From NCBI GenBank assembly GCA_028716025.1, contig JAQUQP010000031.1, positions 1 through 15,498 on the forward strand: a stretch of DNA of 15,498 nucleotides, in the 5' to 3' direction. A model generated the notes under the pieces. That model did no database searches, was not told the DNA's origin, and worked only from the letters and a program-made list of their open reading frames with translations. Positions 1 through 6,117 of this stretch are shown piece after piece (position 1 is the stretch's first letter; each line of letters starts with the position of its first letter). This DNA is from a bacterium. Its GTDB lineage: Bacteria > UBA6262. Made by a program: the position numbers and the translations under genes.

Positions 1-603
1 AGCGAGGCAAGGAGCATAAGGCCAGTTCATGCCAGTGCCGGTCATCTCTTCAGCCGTGACCTGTGCCGCCTGTTCTACCAGTGTTTCATTATTTGTGCAT
101 CCTAAACCGATATTATGCGGAAAAATAACCGCTCCATAAACATTGCTATGTCCATGTACCGCGTCAATACCGTATAATATCGGAATAGCCAGCCTGGTTT
201 GGGTAGCGTAGGTTTGGTATAAATTATACTGGTCAGCCCAGGATACTGGAGTATTATCACTAGTATCAGAATTTCCCCCGCTCAATATCGCTCCGATACT
301 ATAGGTCTTGATATCCTGTTCCCGCCCTTTTAAAGCTGCACTGTCGGGCAAAGTCATTTGCCCGATCTTTTCCTCCAGTGTCATTTTGCTTAAGAGAGCT
401 TCTACTTTTTCATCTATGGTAACTGGAGGACTAGCGGGAATTGTTGTTCCTTTGGTTTCATTTTTCTTATCTAATACTTTGCTGTCTAATTCCTTGGTTT
501 TTCTTTTAACCGCGCCAGCCATACCGATATCTACAGCGACACTCTGGGTAGCAAACAATAACATAAGAATGGGTAAAACTATTATCTTGGCTGTTTTTTT
601 CAC
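1..603 (-). CDS. Secreted glycoside hydrolase family 3 (beta-glucosidase-like), N-terminal part
   Basis: The first 201 codons are in the window and the frame runs off the left edge. A GTG start begins a Sec signal peptide: KK, a hydrophobic core, then SVA as probable cleavage site near residue 24. The mature protein shows the GH3 N-terminal barrel signature: KMTLEEKIGQM, GAILSGG, then IPILYGIDAVHGHSN, FPHNIGLG, and near the edge MNWPYAPCLA. GH3 enzymes remove terminal sugars, often glucose, from beta-linked oligosaccharides. This one should act in the periplasm or outside the cell. The catalytic Asp (SDW region) lies beyond the edge and cannot be checked. GTG was chosen because the next ATG would cut the signal peptide. 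The start overlaps the stop of the upstream redox gene by one base (TAGTG), with AGAAGGGA upstream, so translation is probably coupled. Exact substrate is unknown. Confidence 0.9.
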   Translation of the reverse strand, partial: MKKTAKIIVLPILMLLFATQSVAVDIGMAGAVKRKTKELDSKVLDKKNETKGTTIPASPPVTIDEKVEALLSKMTLEEKIGQMTLPDSAALKGREQDIKTYSIGAILSGGNSDTSDNTPVSWADQYNLYQTYATQTRLAIPILYGIDAVHGHSNVYGAVIFPHNIGLGCTNNETLVEQAAQVTAEEMTGTGMNWPYAPCLA

Positions 604-1109
604 TATTTATTCCCTTCTATGAATATTTCAAATCGTTCTTTAGGCACACCGCATATGGGGCAGGCATCCGGAGCCGTATCTCTGGCGGACAAATAACCGC
701 ACACATTGCATCTCCAAACATTATGAGTGATCGTTAATTCTTTCCTCGTTACGCTCCTTGGCGCGGGTTTAGGTTTTGTTCTTCTTTCCGGAATGGATAA
801 GATTTCCGTTTTCTCTTTATATTTTATTTGGGAAACGTAAAGGCCGCAAAAACAAGCGCCGAATTCAGAAACATCATCATCACGGTAATAACATGGGCAA
901 ATCACATCTATGTCTTTAGTCTTATCCTTAGCTGCCAGGCGGCATGGACAGCATCCATATCCATAACGCTTGATATTGACTAAAATACCCCGGATAAGAA
1001 TGTTAGTGTAGCTATCATCCTGATTCAAGTAATATCCCCGGCCGTTTAGCACTTTTTCCAGCTCTTGCCGGTATTCCTGTACTTCCTGGTCACTTACCTG
1101 AGGGAGCAT
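603..1109 (-). CDS. Ferredoxin:thioredoxin reductase beta-like protein fused to rubredoxin
   Basis: From the chosen start this is a 168-residue protein. Residues about 10-100 carry the FTR catalytic-subunit cysteines: CPC at 54-56, CPC at 71-73 and CFC at 86-88. In this family they hold a [4Fe-4S] cluster next to a redox-active disulfide. A basic Pro/Lys linker (about 107-122) leads to a rubredoxin-type iron site, CNVCG at 134-138 and CPICG at 150-154. The likely role is passing single electrons from ferredoxin or rubredoxin to a protein disulfide in the cytoplasm. The glutaredoxin gene just upstream is the obvious candidate partner. The frame is open back to a TTG at 1148, but ATG at 1109 has GAGG six bases upstream and overlaps the glutaredoxin end by 20 bases; ATG at 1121 is the alternative. 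FTR-rubredoxin fusions occur in other anaerobes. The physiological target is inferred. Confidence 0.85.
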   Translation of the reverse strand: MLPQVSDQEVQEYRQELEKVLNGRGYYLNQDDSYTNILIRGILVNIKRYGYGCCPCRLAAKDKTKDIDVICPCYYRDDDVSEFGACFCGLYVSQIKYKEKTEILSIPERRTKPKPAPRSVTRKELTITHNVWRCNVCGYLSARDTAPDACPICGVPKERFEIFIEGNK

Positions 1110-1353
1110 CGCATTCCTCATCAAACTCTCTGGTATTGTATCCGACAATGACCCGGTCCCCTATAACTACGGTCGGGAAACTGTGATCCGGATTAAGTTT
1201 GTCCAATTCCCTGGCTACTATTTGGTCTTGCTCTTCGTCAAGCAGGTCAACATAAACGTGTTCAAACGGAATCCCTTTTTTCTTAAAATATTCGATCGTT
1301 TTTTTACACCAGATACAGGTGCTTAAAGCATATATCTTTATTTTTTTAGGCAT
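1090..1353 (-). CDS. Glutaredoxin-like thiol-disulfide oxidoreductase
   Basis: An 87-residue single-domain thioredoxin-fold protein of glutaredoxin/NrdH size. The redox site is CIWC at residues 13-16 after a short beta strand (KIKIYAL). The cis-proline strand SFPTVVIGD is at 58-66, followed by the GY of the glutathione-binding region. Such proteins reduce disulfides in the cytoplasm. It is first in an operon with the FTR-rubredoxin gene, which suggests reduction by FTR rather than by NADPH/glutathione reductase (inference). ATG at 1353 was preferred over ATG at 1365 because GGGGGA lies just upstream of it and nothing lies upstream of the other. A TTGACT/TATACA promoter precedes it. Residue 81 is an extra cysteine near the C-terminus. 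Confidence 0.88.
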   Translation of the reverse strand: MPKKIKIYALSTCIWCKKTIEYFKKKGIPFEHVYVDLLDEEQDQIVARELDKLNPDHSFPTVVIGDRVIVGYNTREFDEECDAPSGK

Positions 1354-1388
1354 AGTTTCCCCCATATTATGACTTGCATATTCTATAT

Positions 1389-1418
1389 TGTATAACCTTT
1401 TTCGCTGGTTATAGTCAA
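1389..1418 (-). promoter_or_regulatory. Sigma70-type promoter for the glutaredoxin operon
   Basis: Read on the minus strand, TTGACT (1413-1418) and TATACA (1389-1394) are separated by 18 bases, followed by a leader of about 30 bases with a Shine-Dalgarno sequence before the glutaredoxin ATG. The -35 lies in a 13-base segment that is almost repeated at the HEAT gene promoter. Confidence 0.6.
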
Positions 1419-1449
1419 GTATTTTATCTTTACCCCGTTAGAAATTTAA

Positions 1450-1468
1450 AATTGGTTTAAAACTAATT
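1450..1468. promoter_or_regulatory. Operator-like palindrome between divergent genes
   Basis: AATTGGTTTAAAACTAATT is an odd-centred palindrome with 8 of 9 arm positions complementary. It lies between the two divergent promoters, 13 bases upstream of the exporter -35 box. Its size and place suit a dimeric regulator, but the sequence is AT-rich and chance is possible. No regulator gene is adjacent. Confidence 0.3.
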
Positions 1469-1481
1469 ATATTTACCGGGG

Positions 1482-1510
1482 TTTACAAAAATCAGTTCAT
1501 AGTATATAAT
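1482..1510 (+). promoter_or_regulatory. Strong sigma70-type promoter for the LysE-family gene
   Basis: TTTACA (1482-1487) and a perfect TATAAT (1505-1510) are 17 bases apart. Only seven bases separate the -10 box from the ATG at 1518, so transcription should start at or next to the A of the start codon and the mRNA would be leaderless. Confidence 0.75.
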
Positions 1511-1517
1511 TAATTAT

Positions 1518-2132
1518 ATGACCTACATTTCTATATTCGTTATCTCTTTCACCATTGCCTTAAGCGGCGCTTTAATGCCTGGCCCGTTATTGACAGCGGT
1601 TATCTATGAAAGTACCAGGCATGGTTCCAAAACCGGTCCCTTATTCATCTTGGGTCATGCTATATTGGAAATGTTGATGATCGCCGGAATTATTTTTGGT
1701 TTTTCCCAATTTTTGAGCTCTCCAACAGCTCTGAGAATAGTAGCTATAATAGGATCTATTATTCTTTTTGGCTTTGGCCTAAACATGCTCATCTCTTTAC
1801 CGTATTTAACTTTACCACAAACAGGTCCTCCTGCCAAACCGTCAAATCTAGTCTGGCTGGGGATCACCATGAGCTTGACCAATCCCTATTGGACTATCTG
1901 GTGGGTAACTATCGGACTGGGACTGGTATTAGCAGCCCAGAAACAAGGATTATTAGCGGTTATTATTTTTTTTCTGGGGCATATCAGCGCTGATCTGGCT
2001 TGGTATTCACTGGTTTCACTGATGATTCATAAGGGAAGGAGATTTATTTCTGATAAGGTCTACCGGGGCATGGTTCTTGGTTGTGCCTTGGCTCTGATCG
2101 GTTTTGCCGGCTGGTTCATAGTACGACGTTGA
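1518..2132 (+). CDS. LysE/RhtB-family exporter
   Basis: A 204-residue, very hydrophobic protein of the usual length for LysE-type amino acid exporters, with about six membrane segments. The family marker MPGP is at residues 20-23 in the first segment, followed by a short loop rich in polar residues and G-H-A in segment two. The second-half motif SLTNPYW is at 119-125. The family exports amino acids or related small molecules using the proton gradient. The substrate cannot be read from sequence. The gene stands alone. No Shine-Dalgarno sequence is present; the -10 box sits seven bases before the ATG, suggesting leaderless translation. Its stop lies one base from the stop of the convergent HEAT-repeat gene, with no terminator between. 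Confidence 0.88.
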   Translation: MTYISIFVISFTIALSGALMPGPLLTAVIYESTRHGSKTGPLFILGHAILEMLMIAGIIFGFSQFLSSPTALRIVAIIGSIILFGFGLNMLISLPYLTLPQTGPPAKPSNLVWLGITMSLTNPYWTIWWVTIGLGLVLAAQKQGLLAVIIFFLGHISADLAWYSLVSLMIHKGRRFISDKVYRGMVLGCALALIGFAGWFIVRR

Positions 2133-2133
2133 G

Positions 2134-2724
2134 CTATTTTTTATAGAACCATTCTTGCCACTTAGCTGAATCTTCGCCAAAATCCTGCTTAGTAATTTCC
2201 CATAGAGCGCGGGCGGCGCTTTCCCTTACTCTGATATTAGGATCTTCGAGTAGCTTAATAAGCGGTTTTAAAGCCAGGTTATCATCGATCTTACCTAATG
2301 CGTCAGCCAAGCTTCTCCTCGTTTCTGGGTCCTCATCATTGACAAATTTTAAAAGTGGTTTTACCGCGCTTTCGCTTTGCAAGTCACCTAAAGCATTAAT
2401 CGCGTATATCCTGACGGTTGGGTCTTCGTCGTCCAGTAAAACAACTAAAGCCCGTAAAGCTCGTACGTCGCCTATTTTACCGAGTATTTCCGCGGCTGAC
2501 ATGCGTATAGCCGGATCATCATTTTTGAGCATCTCTATCAGTGGTTTTACGGCTGGCTTGCCAATTTTTACCAAGGTTTCAATCGTATTTAAGCGGACAT
2601 AATAATCCGGGTCATTGAGCGCGGAAAGCAGGTTCTCGAGGGATTCGCCGTTATTTTGGGCGTAAACCTGGAACGCAACCAAAGCTAAAGCCATACTTAA
2701 GAGTAGAACATAGTTTTTTGCCAT
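2134..2724 (-). CDS. Secreted HEAT-repeat protein
   Basis: A 196-residue protein with a clear signal peptide (residues 1-22, cleavage after VYA). It then has five helical repeats of about 31 residues (roughly 27-57, 58-88, 89-119, 120-150 and 151-180), each with the pattern D-P-x-x-x-R-x-x-A-x-x-A-L and A-x-x-P-L-I-x-L. This is the PBS-lyase-type HEAT repeat. The C-terminus ends in the WQEWF element common after such arrays. HEAT arrays are protein-binding scaffolds, and the signal peptide puts this one in the periplasm. It is not evidence of phycobilin chemistry. The frame is open to 2784, but ATG at 2724 was chosen because TAGGAT lies upstream and it gives a proper signal peptide. The gene is monocistronic with its own promoter. 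The leader contains a terminator-like hairpin. Partner unknown. Confidence 0.85.
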   Translation of the reverse strand: MAKNYVLLLSMALALVAFQVYAQNNGESLENLLSALNDPDYYVRLNTIETLVKIGKPAVKPLIEMLKNDDPAIRMSAAEILGKIGDVRALRALVVLLDDEDPTVRIYAINALGDLQSESAVKPLLKFVNDEDPETRRSLADALGKIDDNLALKPLIKLLEDPNIRVRESAARALWEITKQDFGEDSAKWQEWFYKK

Positions 2725-2740
2725 TATTATTATCCTAATA

Positions 2741-2773
2741 AAAATAAAAAAAACAGTGTTGATCCACTGCTTT
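2741..2773 (-). terminator. Terminator-like hairpin inside the HEAT gene leader (possible attenuator)
   Basis: On the minus strand, CAGTG (2769-2765) and CACTG (2758-2754) enclose a six-base loop. The stem extends through a G-U and three A-U pairs, and is followed by eight T, one A and four T. This is the form of an intrinsic terminator, yet it lies downstream of the HEAT promoter and upstream of its start codon. The stem is short, so strength is uncertain. Confidence 0.45.
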
Positions 2774-2799
2774 GGTTGTTCCAATCACTGGTTTGTTAT

Positions 2800-2828
2800 A
2801 ATATATACCTATCTGGAGAATAAATCAA
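2800..2828 (-). promoter_or_regulatory. Sigma70-type promoter for the HEAT-repeat gene
   Basis: On the minus strand, TTGATT (2823-2828) and TATATT (2800-2805) are 17 bases apart. The predicted start is about 70 bases upstream of the ATG, so the leader includes the terminator-like hairpin at 2741-2773. Confidence 0.6.
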
Positions 2829-2866
2829 GTATTTTTTTATTTAATTTGGATTTATTAACTTGATTT
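2822..2866. repeat. 9-bp perfect inverted repeat carrying both divergent -35 boxes
   Basis: AAATCAAGT (2822-2830) and ACTTGATTT (2858-2866) are exact reverse complements, 27 bases apart. Each arm contains the -35 hexamer of one of the two divergent promoters, so a protein bound to both arms would cover both promoters. Part of the match follows simply from two similar -35 boxes in opposite orientation. Confidence 0.5.
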
Positions 2867-2888
2867 TTTTCTATCCTCATATTAGAAT
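2860..2888 (+). promoter_or_regulatory. Sigma70-type promoter for the ABC efflux operon
   Basis: TTGATT (2860-2865) and TAGAAT (2883-2888) are 17 bases apart, followed within about 12 bases by the strong Shine-Dalgarno AAGGAGG of the adaptor gene. Confidence 0.6.
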
Positions 2889-2913
2889 AAATTCGTGCAA
2901 GGAGGATATCTTT

Positions 2914-3603
2914 ATGCGCTTAATAATAAAAATGGCGATATTTTTAACAGTAATCAATTTTTTGGCAGGCTGTAAAAACACTGATTCTAATGGCCGTATC
3001 TATGGTTCAGGAATTATTGAAACAAATGAGATCGATATCAGTTCCAAAGTTATCGGCCGGATCAGTTTCCTACCCTGGCAAGAAGGCCAGCAAATTACCG
3101 CTGGTCAGGTCATTGCCCGTTTGGATGACTTGGAAAAAGCTGAGAAAGATTATGCTCGGGCTAAAAAATTGTTTGCCGATAATATTATCCCGGCAGACCA
3201 GTTTGAACAAGTCCAAAAATTTAAAGATAATTATATTATCATCTCCCCGGCCAGCGGTACAGTAATCATTCAGGAGTTATTTCCTGGTGAGATTGTAACC
3301 CCGGGATTGCCGATTATTACCATTGCTAATACCGATGATCTATGGGTAAAAATTTATATTCCCGAAAAAGATATCGGTAAAGTACGCTTAGGAGCTCCGG
3401 CTGATGTCTTAGTCGATTCTTTTCCTAAAGATATTTTCAGCGGAGTAGTGACGAACATAAGTATAAAAGCTGAATTCATTCCAAAGAATATTCAAACTAA
3501 AGAAGAACGGGTAAATCAGGTTTTTGCCGTTAAGATAAAGGTAACCAACAAAGAACAGAGGCTGAAAATTGGCATGCCCGCGGATGTCTATATAAAAGAA
3601 TAG
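2914..3603 (+). CDS. HlyD-family membrane fusion lipoprotein of an ABC efflux system
   Basis: A 229-residue periplasmic adaptor. Residues 1-20 are a lipoprotein signal with lipobox LAGC, so Cys20 should be lipidated. After it come a first biotinyl-lipoyl half (about 31-70, GSGIIETNEIDISSKVIGRI then G-x-x-I-T-A-G-Q-V-I-A-R-L-D), a short helical stretch, the second lipoyl half (about 108-140, ISPASGTVI, G-E-I-V) and a beta-barrel (about 142-228). The helical part is only about 36 residues, whereas YbhG-type relatives carry a long coiled-coil hairpin, so contact with a TolC-like channel is doubtful. It heads an operon with an ABC-2 ATPase and permease. ATG at 2914 was chosen over an upstream in-frame start at 2860 because AAGGAGG precedes it and it gives the lipobox signal. 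Confidence 0.85.
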   Translation: MRLIIKMAIFLTVINFLAGCKNTDSNGRIYGSGIIETNEIDISSKVIGRISFLPWQEGQQITAGQVIARLDDLEKAEKDYARAKKLFADNIIPADQFEQVQKFKDNYIIISPASGTVIIQELFPGEIVTPGLPIITIANTDDLWVKIYIPEKDIGKVRLGAPADVLVDSFPKDIFSGVVTNISIKAEFIPKNIQTKEERVNQVFAVKIKVTNKEQRLKIGMPADVYIKE

Positions 3604-3617
3604 GATTTGGAAAATGT

Positions 3618-4340
3618 ATGGAATACATCATAGCTACACAAAAATTAACCAAAACTTATGGCCGTCTAATCGCGGTCAACAAGATAGATCTAAACGTAAA
3701 AAAAGGTGAGATCTTTGGTTTTTTAGGCCCAAATGGAGCCGGCAAAAGTACCACTATCAGGATGTTGTGCGGTATCCTTCAGCCGGACAGCGGCAGTGCC
3801 ATGGTAAATGGATATGACATAGTGCGTCAACCGGAAAAAATAAAACAGCGCATTGGTTATGTTACCCAGCGTTTCGGGCTATATGACGATCTTACGGTCT
3901 CGGAAAACCTCAACTTTTACGCCTCTCTTTACAATATTCCTCCTCAAAAAATTAAAAATAACGTGAATAACATCTTAATTATGCTGAAATTCACAGACCG
4001 TGTCAATTCCCTGGTCAGCGAATTGTCCGGTGGATTAAAACAACGGTTGGCCATTGCCTGTGCTATTGTCCATGACCCGGAAATTGTTTTCCTGGACGAG
4101 CCAACCGCTGGGGTGGATCCTGTCCTGCGTAAAGAGATATGGGATGTATTAAAAGGTTTGTCTCAACAAGGTATGACTCTCTTTATTACCACTCATTACA
4201 TGGAAGAAGCTGAAAAATGTCACTCCCTAGGTTTTATATTTGACGGGAAATTAATGGCGGTAGATACTCCGGTGAATTTTCAGTCCGGCGGAAAGTCCCT
4301 GGAAGATGTTTATATTTCTTTTATGGGTCGGAAATCATGA
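3618..4340 (+). CDS. ABC-2-type transporter ATP-binding protein
   Basis: A 240-residue single nucleotide-binding domain with every catalytic element: Walker A GPNGAGKST (37-45), Q-loop Gln84, signature LSGGLKQR (136-143), Walker B IVFLDEP (156-162) and switch His193 (TTHYMEEAE). The sequence style (EIFGFLGPNGAGKST, YVTQ, PTAGVDP) is that of the DrrA/YbhF group serving ABC-2 exporters. It hydrolyses ATP on the inner face of the membrane to drive the permease encoded next, whose ATG overlaps its stop by four bases. YbhF proper has two fused ATPase domains; this has one and probably works as a homodimer. The gene starts 14 bases after the adaptor, with only a weak ribosome site. Confidence 0.95.
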   Translation: MEYIIATQKLTKTYGRLIAVNKIDLNVKKGEIFGFLGPNGAGKSTTIRMLCGILQPDSGSAMVNGYDIVRQPEKIKQRIGYVTQRFGLYDDLTVSENLNFYASLYNIPPQKIKNNVNNILIMLKFTDRVNSLVSELSGGLKQRLAIACAIVHDPEIVFLDEPTAGVDPVLRKEIWDVLKGLSQQGMTLFITTHYMEEAEKCHSLGFIFDGKLMAVDTPVNFQSGGKSLEDVYISFMGRKS

Positions 4341-5449
4341 GATCTCTGATAAAGGCAGTAGCAAAAAAAGAATTATTACATATCGTCAGGGATAAAAGGA
4401 CCCTGGCATTAATCTTTGTTTTACCTTTGTTGCAATTGGTAATTTTTGGTTATGCCGTAAACATGGACGTAAAACATATTTCTACTGCCGTGATCAACCA
4501 TGACCAACAAGCGGTGAGCCGCAAACTGATTGATAGCTTCAGGAATTCCACTTATTTTGACATTAATTACCAGGTGCTTGACCGGCATGAAGCTGAATAC
4601 CTGTTGGCCGCGGGAAAAGTTAAGGTTATACTGGAGCTGCCGCCAGATTTCGGCAGTTTGATCAAAAAGAATAAGCCGGCTCAAGTAAGTCTGACTATTG
4701 ACGGGACTGATCCTAATCCGGCATCCACGGCAATGAACACAGCCGGAGCCGTCTGTCAGGCTTTTGGAACCCAGTTAATAACTCAGCAAACCAGCCTACA
4801 CCTGGTGTCTATGGTTGATGTGCGACCGCGGGTTTATTATAATCCTGATTTGCGTTCGGCCAATTTCCTTATCCCCGGAGTAATCGGGTTCCTATTGCAA
4901 ATCATTATTCCCCTCTTAACCACCACTACCCTGGTCAAAGAAAAAGAAAAAGGCACTATGGAGATACTCATCACCACCCCGATCAAACGTTATGAATTGA
5001 TTATCGGTAAGCTTATCCCATACATTTTTATCGCTTTTATAGACGTGATCTTGGTACTTTTCCTGGCTTCTTTCCTTTTTGAGATTAAAATCGCAGGAAG
5101 CTTGCTTTTACTATTGTTTTTATCGTTCCTGTTCCTTTGCGGTTCCCTGGGCCTGGGACTATTCATCTCTTCACTAGCCCAAAATCAGTTCCAGGCTTTC
5201 CAACTGCTCATTCCCCTATTCCCCCTTTCCATACTGTTATCAGGCTTTATTTTCCCCCGGGAAGGTATGCCGGTGATAGTTTATTATCTGGGCTATATCG
5301 CCCCCTTGACCTATTTCCTAAAGATCCTGCGGGGTATAATACTCAAAGGCATAGGGCTGTCGTTTTTCATCCCGGAAGTAGCAGCTTTGACGATCTATAC
5401 TATCCTCTTTGTTTCCCTAAGTATCCTCAGCTTTAAGAAAAAACTCTAG
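4337..5449 (+). CDS. ABC-2-type efflux permease (YhhJ/YbhR-like)
   Basis: A 370-residue membrane subunit. It has an N-terminal amphipathic start (KAVAKKELLHIVRDKR), a first membrane segment at about 22-44, a large extracytoplasmic domain at about 45-175 containing IDGTDPNPASTAMN, then the family element YYNPDLRSANFLIPGV (167-182). About five more membrane segments follow, at 177-200, 222-248, 254-282, 286-306 and 343-366. The cytoplasmic EKEKGTMEILITTP (202-215) is the ABC-2 coupling signature. With the ATPase and adaptor it forms an exporter, in related systems for drugs or lipophilic compounds; the substrate here is unknown. Only one permease is encoded, unlike the ybhFSR operon, so a homodimer is likely. 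The stop is followed by a strong hairpin. Confidence 0.93.
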   Translation: MRSLIKAVAKKELLHIVRDKRTLALIFVLPLLQLVIFGYAVNMDVKHISTAVINHDQQAVSRKLIDSFRNSTYFDINYQVLDRHEAEYLLAAGKVKVILELPPDFGSLIKKNKPAQVSLTIDGTDPNPASTAMNTAGAVCQAFGTQLITQQTSLHLVSMVDVRPRVYYNPDLRSANFLIPGVIGFLLQIIIPLLTTTTLVKEKEKGTMEILITTPIKRYELIIGKLIPYIFIAFIDVILVLFLASFLFEIKIAGSLLLLLFLSFLFLCGSLGLGLFISSLAQNQFQAFQLLIPLFPLSILLSGFIFPREGMPVIVYYLGYIAPLTYFLKILRGIILKGIGLSFFIPEVAALTIYTILFVSLSILSFKKKL

Positions 5450-5469
5450 CGCTTAATACTAAAAGATAA

Positions 5470-5516
5470 CCCCTTATTTCAGCGATGATACGCTTAATAA
5501 GGGGCCTTATTTTTAT
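5470..5516. terminator. Probable two-way intrinsic terminator
   Basis: CCCCTTATT (5470-5478) pairs perfectly with AATAAGGGG (5496-5504). A second small stem, AGCG with CGCT, sits inside the loop. On the plus strand a T-rich tail (CCTTATTTTTAT) follows; on the minus strand the tail is TTATCTTTTA. It lies between the convergent ABC operon and the ten-gene minus operon and could end both, better for the plus strand. Confidence 0.8.
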
Positions 5517-5531
5517 CCGGGGATAGCGACT

Positions 5532-6098
5532 CTATATTTTTATTCCAGAAGTATACTCCTCCAGTTTGCTTATATTTTCATCCAGGATAGCGGCATTTTG
5601 CTGGATCGTTTCCGGAGTTAAAGAATGCTTGATCTTTTTCAGATCTTCTTTTATTTCATTGGCAATTTTTTGATCCCTGGTCCGTAATTTACGCAATCCA
5701 TGCAGCATATTATTGAAAGAAAAAGACACTTCCTTGAATTCATCTTTACTCCTGGTACGCATTTCTGTGCTCAGATCTCCCTGCCCGACCTTCAACAGCA
5801 TTTCTTCAAGCCGCTTAAGCGGCCCGACAATACGATGCGATATAAATATCCCTCCGCCGACGATGATAACCGCGCCTAACATGAACCAACTGAAAAATAC
5901 CATATTCATCTGCTGGGCTACGGCAAATACCCCGGTAAATTGCGGTTGCTGCAGAACCAAGCGGGTTAATTGGTAATACAGTGATAATTGGGCTAATCCG
6001 ATCGTCATCAAGAAACCAATGATCCCCAAGATAACGTACTTTAACTGGAATGGTTTCTGGGTTAAGACTCTTTTTCTTTTTTCATGAGCTCTTTTCAT
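5532..6098 (-). CDS. Small HAMP-domain membrane protein without output domain
   Basis: A 188-residue protein. A basic cytoplasmic start is followed by membrane segment one (about 21-42), a short outside loop of about 25 residues, and membrane segment two (about 66-88). A HAMP domain follows (about 88-140, with the conserved Pro in RIVGPLKRL, GDLS, then DEFKEVSFSFNNM). A charged helical tail predicted to form a coiled coil (about 140-185) completes it. HAMP domains pass signals from membrane helices to enzyme or chemoreceptor domains, but no kinase, cyclase or methyl-accepting domain follows here. It may act through its coiled coil or pair with another protein. It is the last gene of the operon, 19 bases after the PilX-like gene, with AGAGG before the ATG. 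A link to the pilus-type proteins is inferred from position only. Confidence 0.8.
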   Translation of the reverse strand: MKRAHEKRKRVLTQKPFQLKYVILGIIGFLMTIGLAQLSLYYQLTRLVLQQPQFTGVFAVAQQMNMVFFSWFMLGAVIIVGGGIFISHRIVGPLKRLEEMLLKVGQGDLSTEMRTRSKDEFKEVSFSFNNMLHGLRKLRTRDQKIANEIKEDLKKIKHSLTPETIQQNAAILDENISKLEEYTSGIKI

Positions 6099-6117
6099 TA
6101 GTTCTACCTCTTTTAGG

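Noticed and set aside
2134..2724. Phycocyanobilin lyase function suggested by the HEAT (PBS lyase) repeats
   Set aside because: The repeat name is historical. The protein is secreted and there is no phycobilin gene nearby.
2725..2784. Longer HEAT protein starting at 2784
   Set aside because: The extension runs through the leader hairpin and T-run, is rich in Ile/Phe by composition, lacks a ribosome site, and would spoil the signal peptide.
5449..5499. Direct repeat CGCTTAATA on both sides of the permease stop and terminator
   Set aside because: Only nine bases and two copies, and the second copy is part of the terminator hairpin. No sign of a mobile element border.
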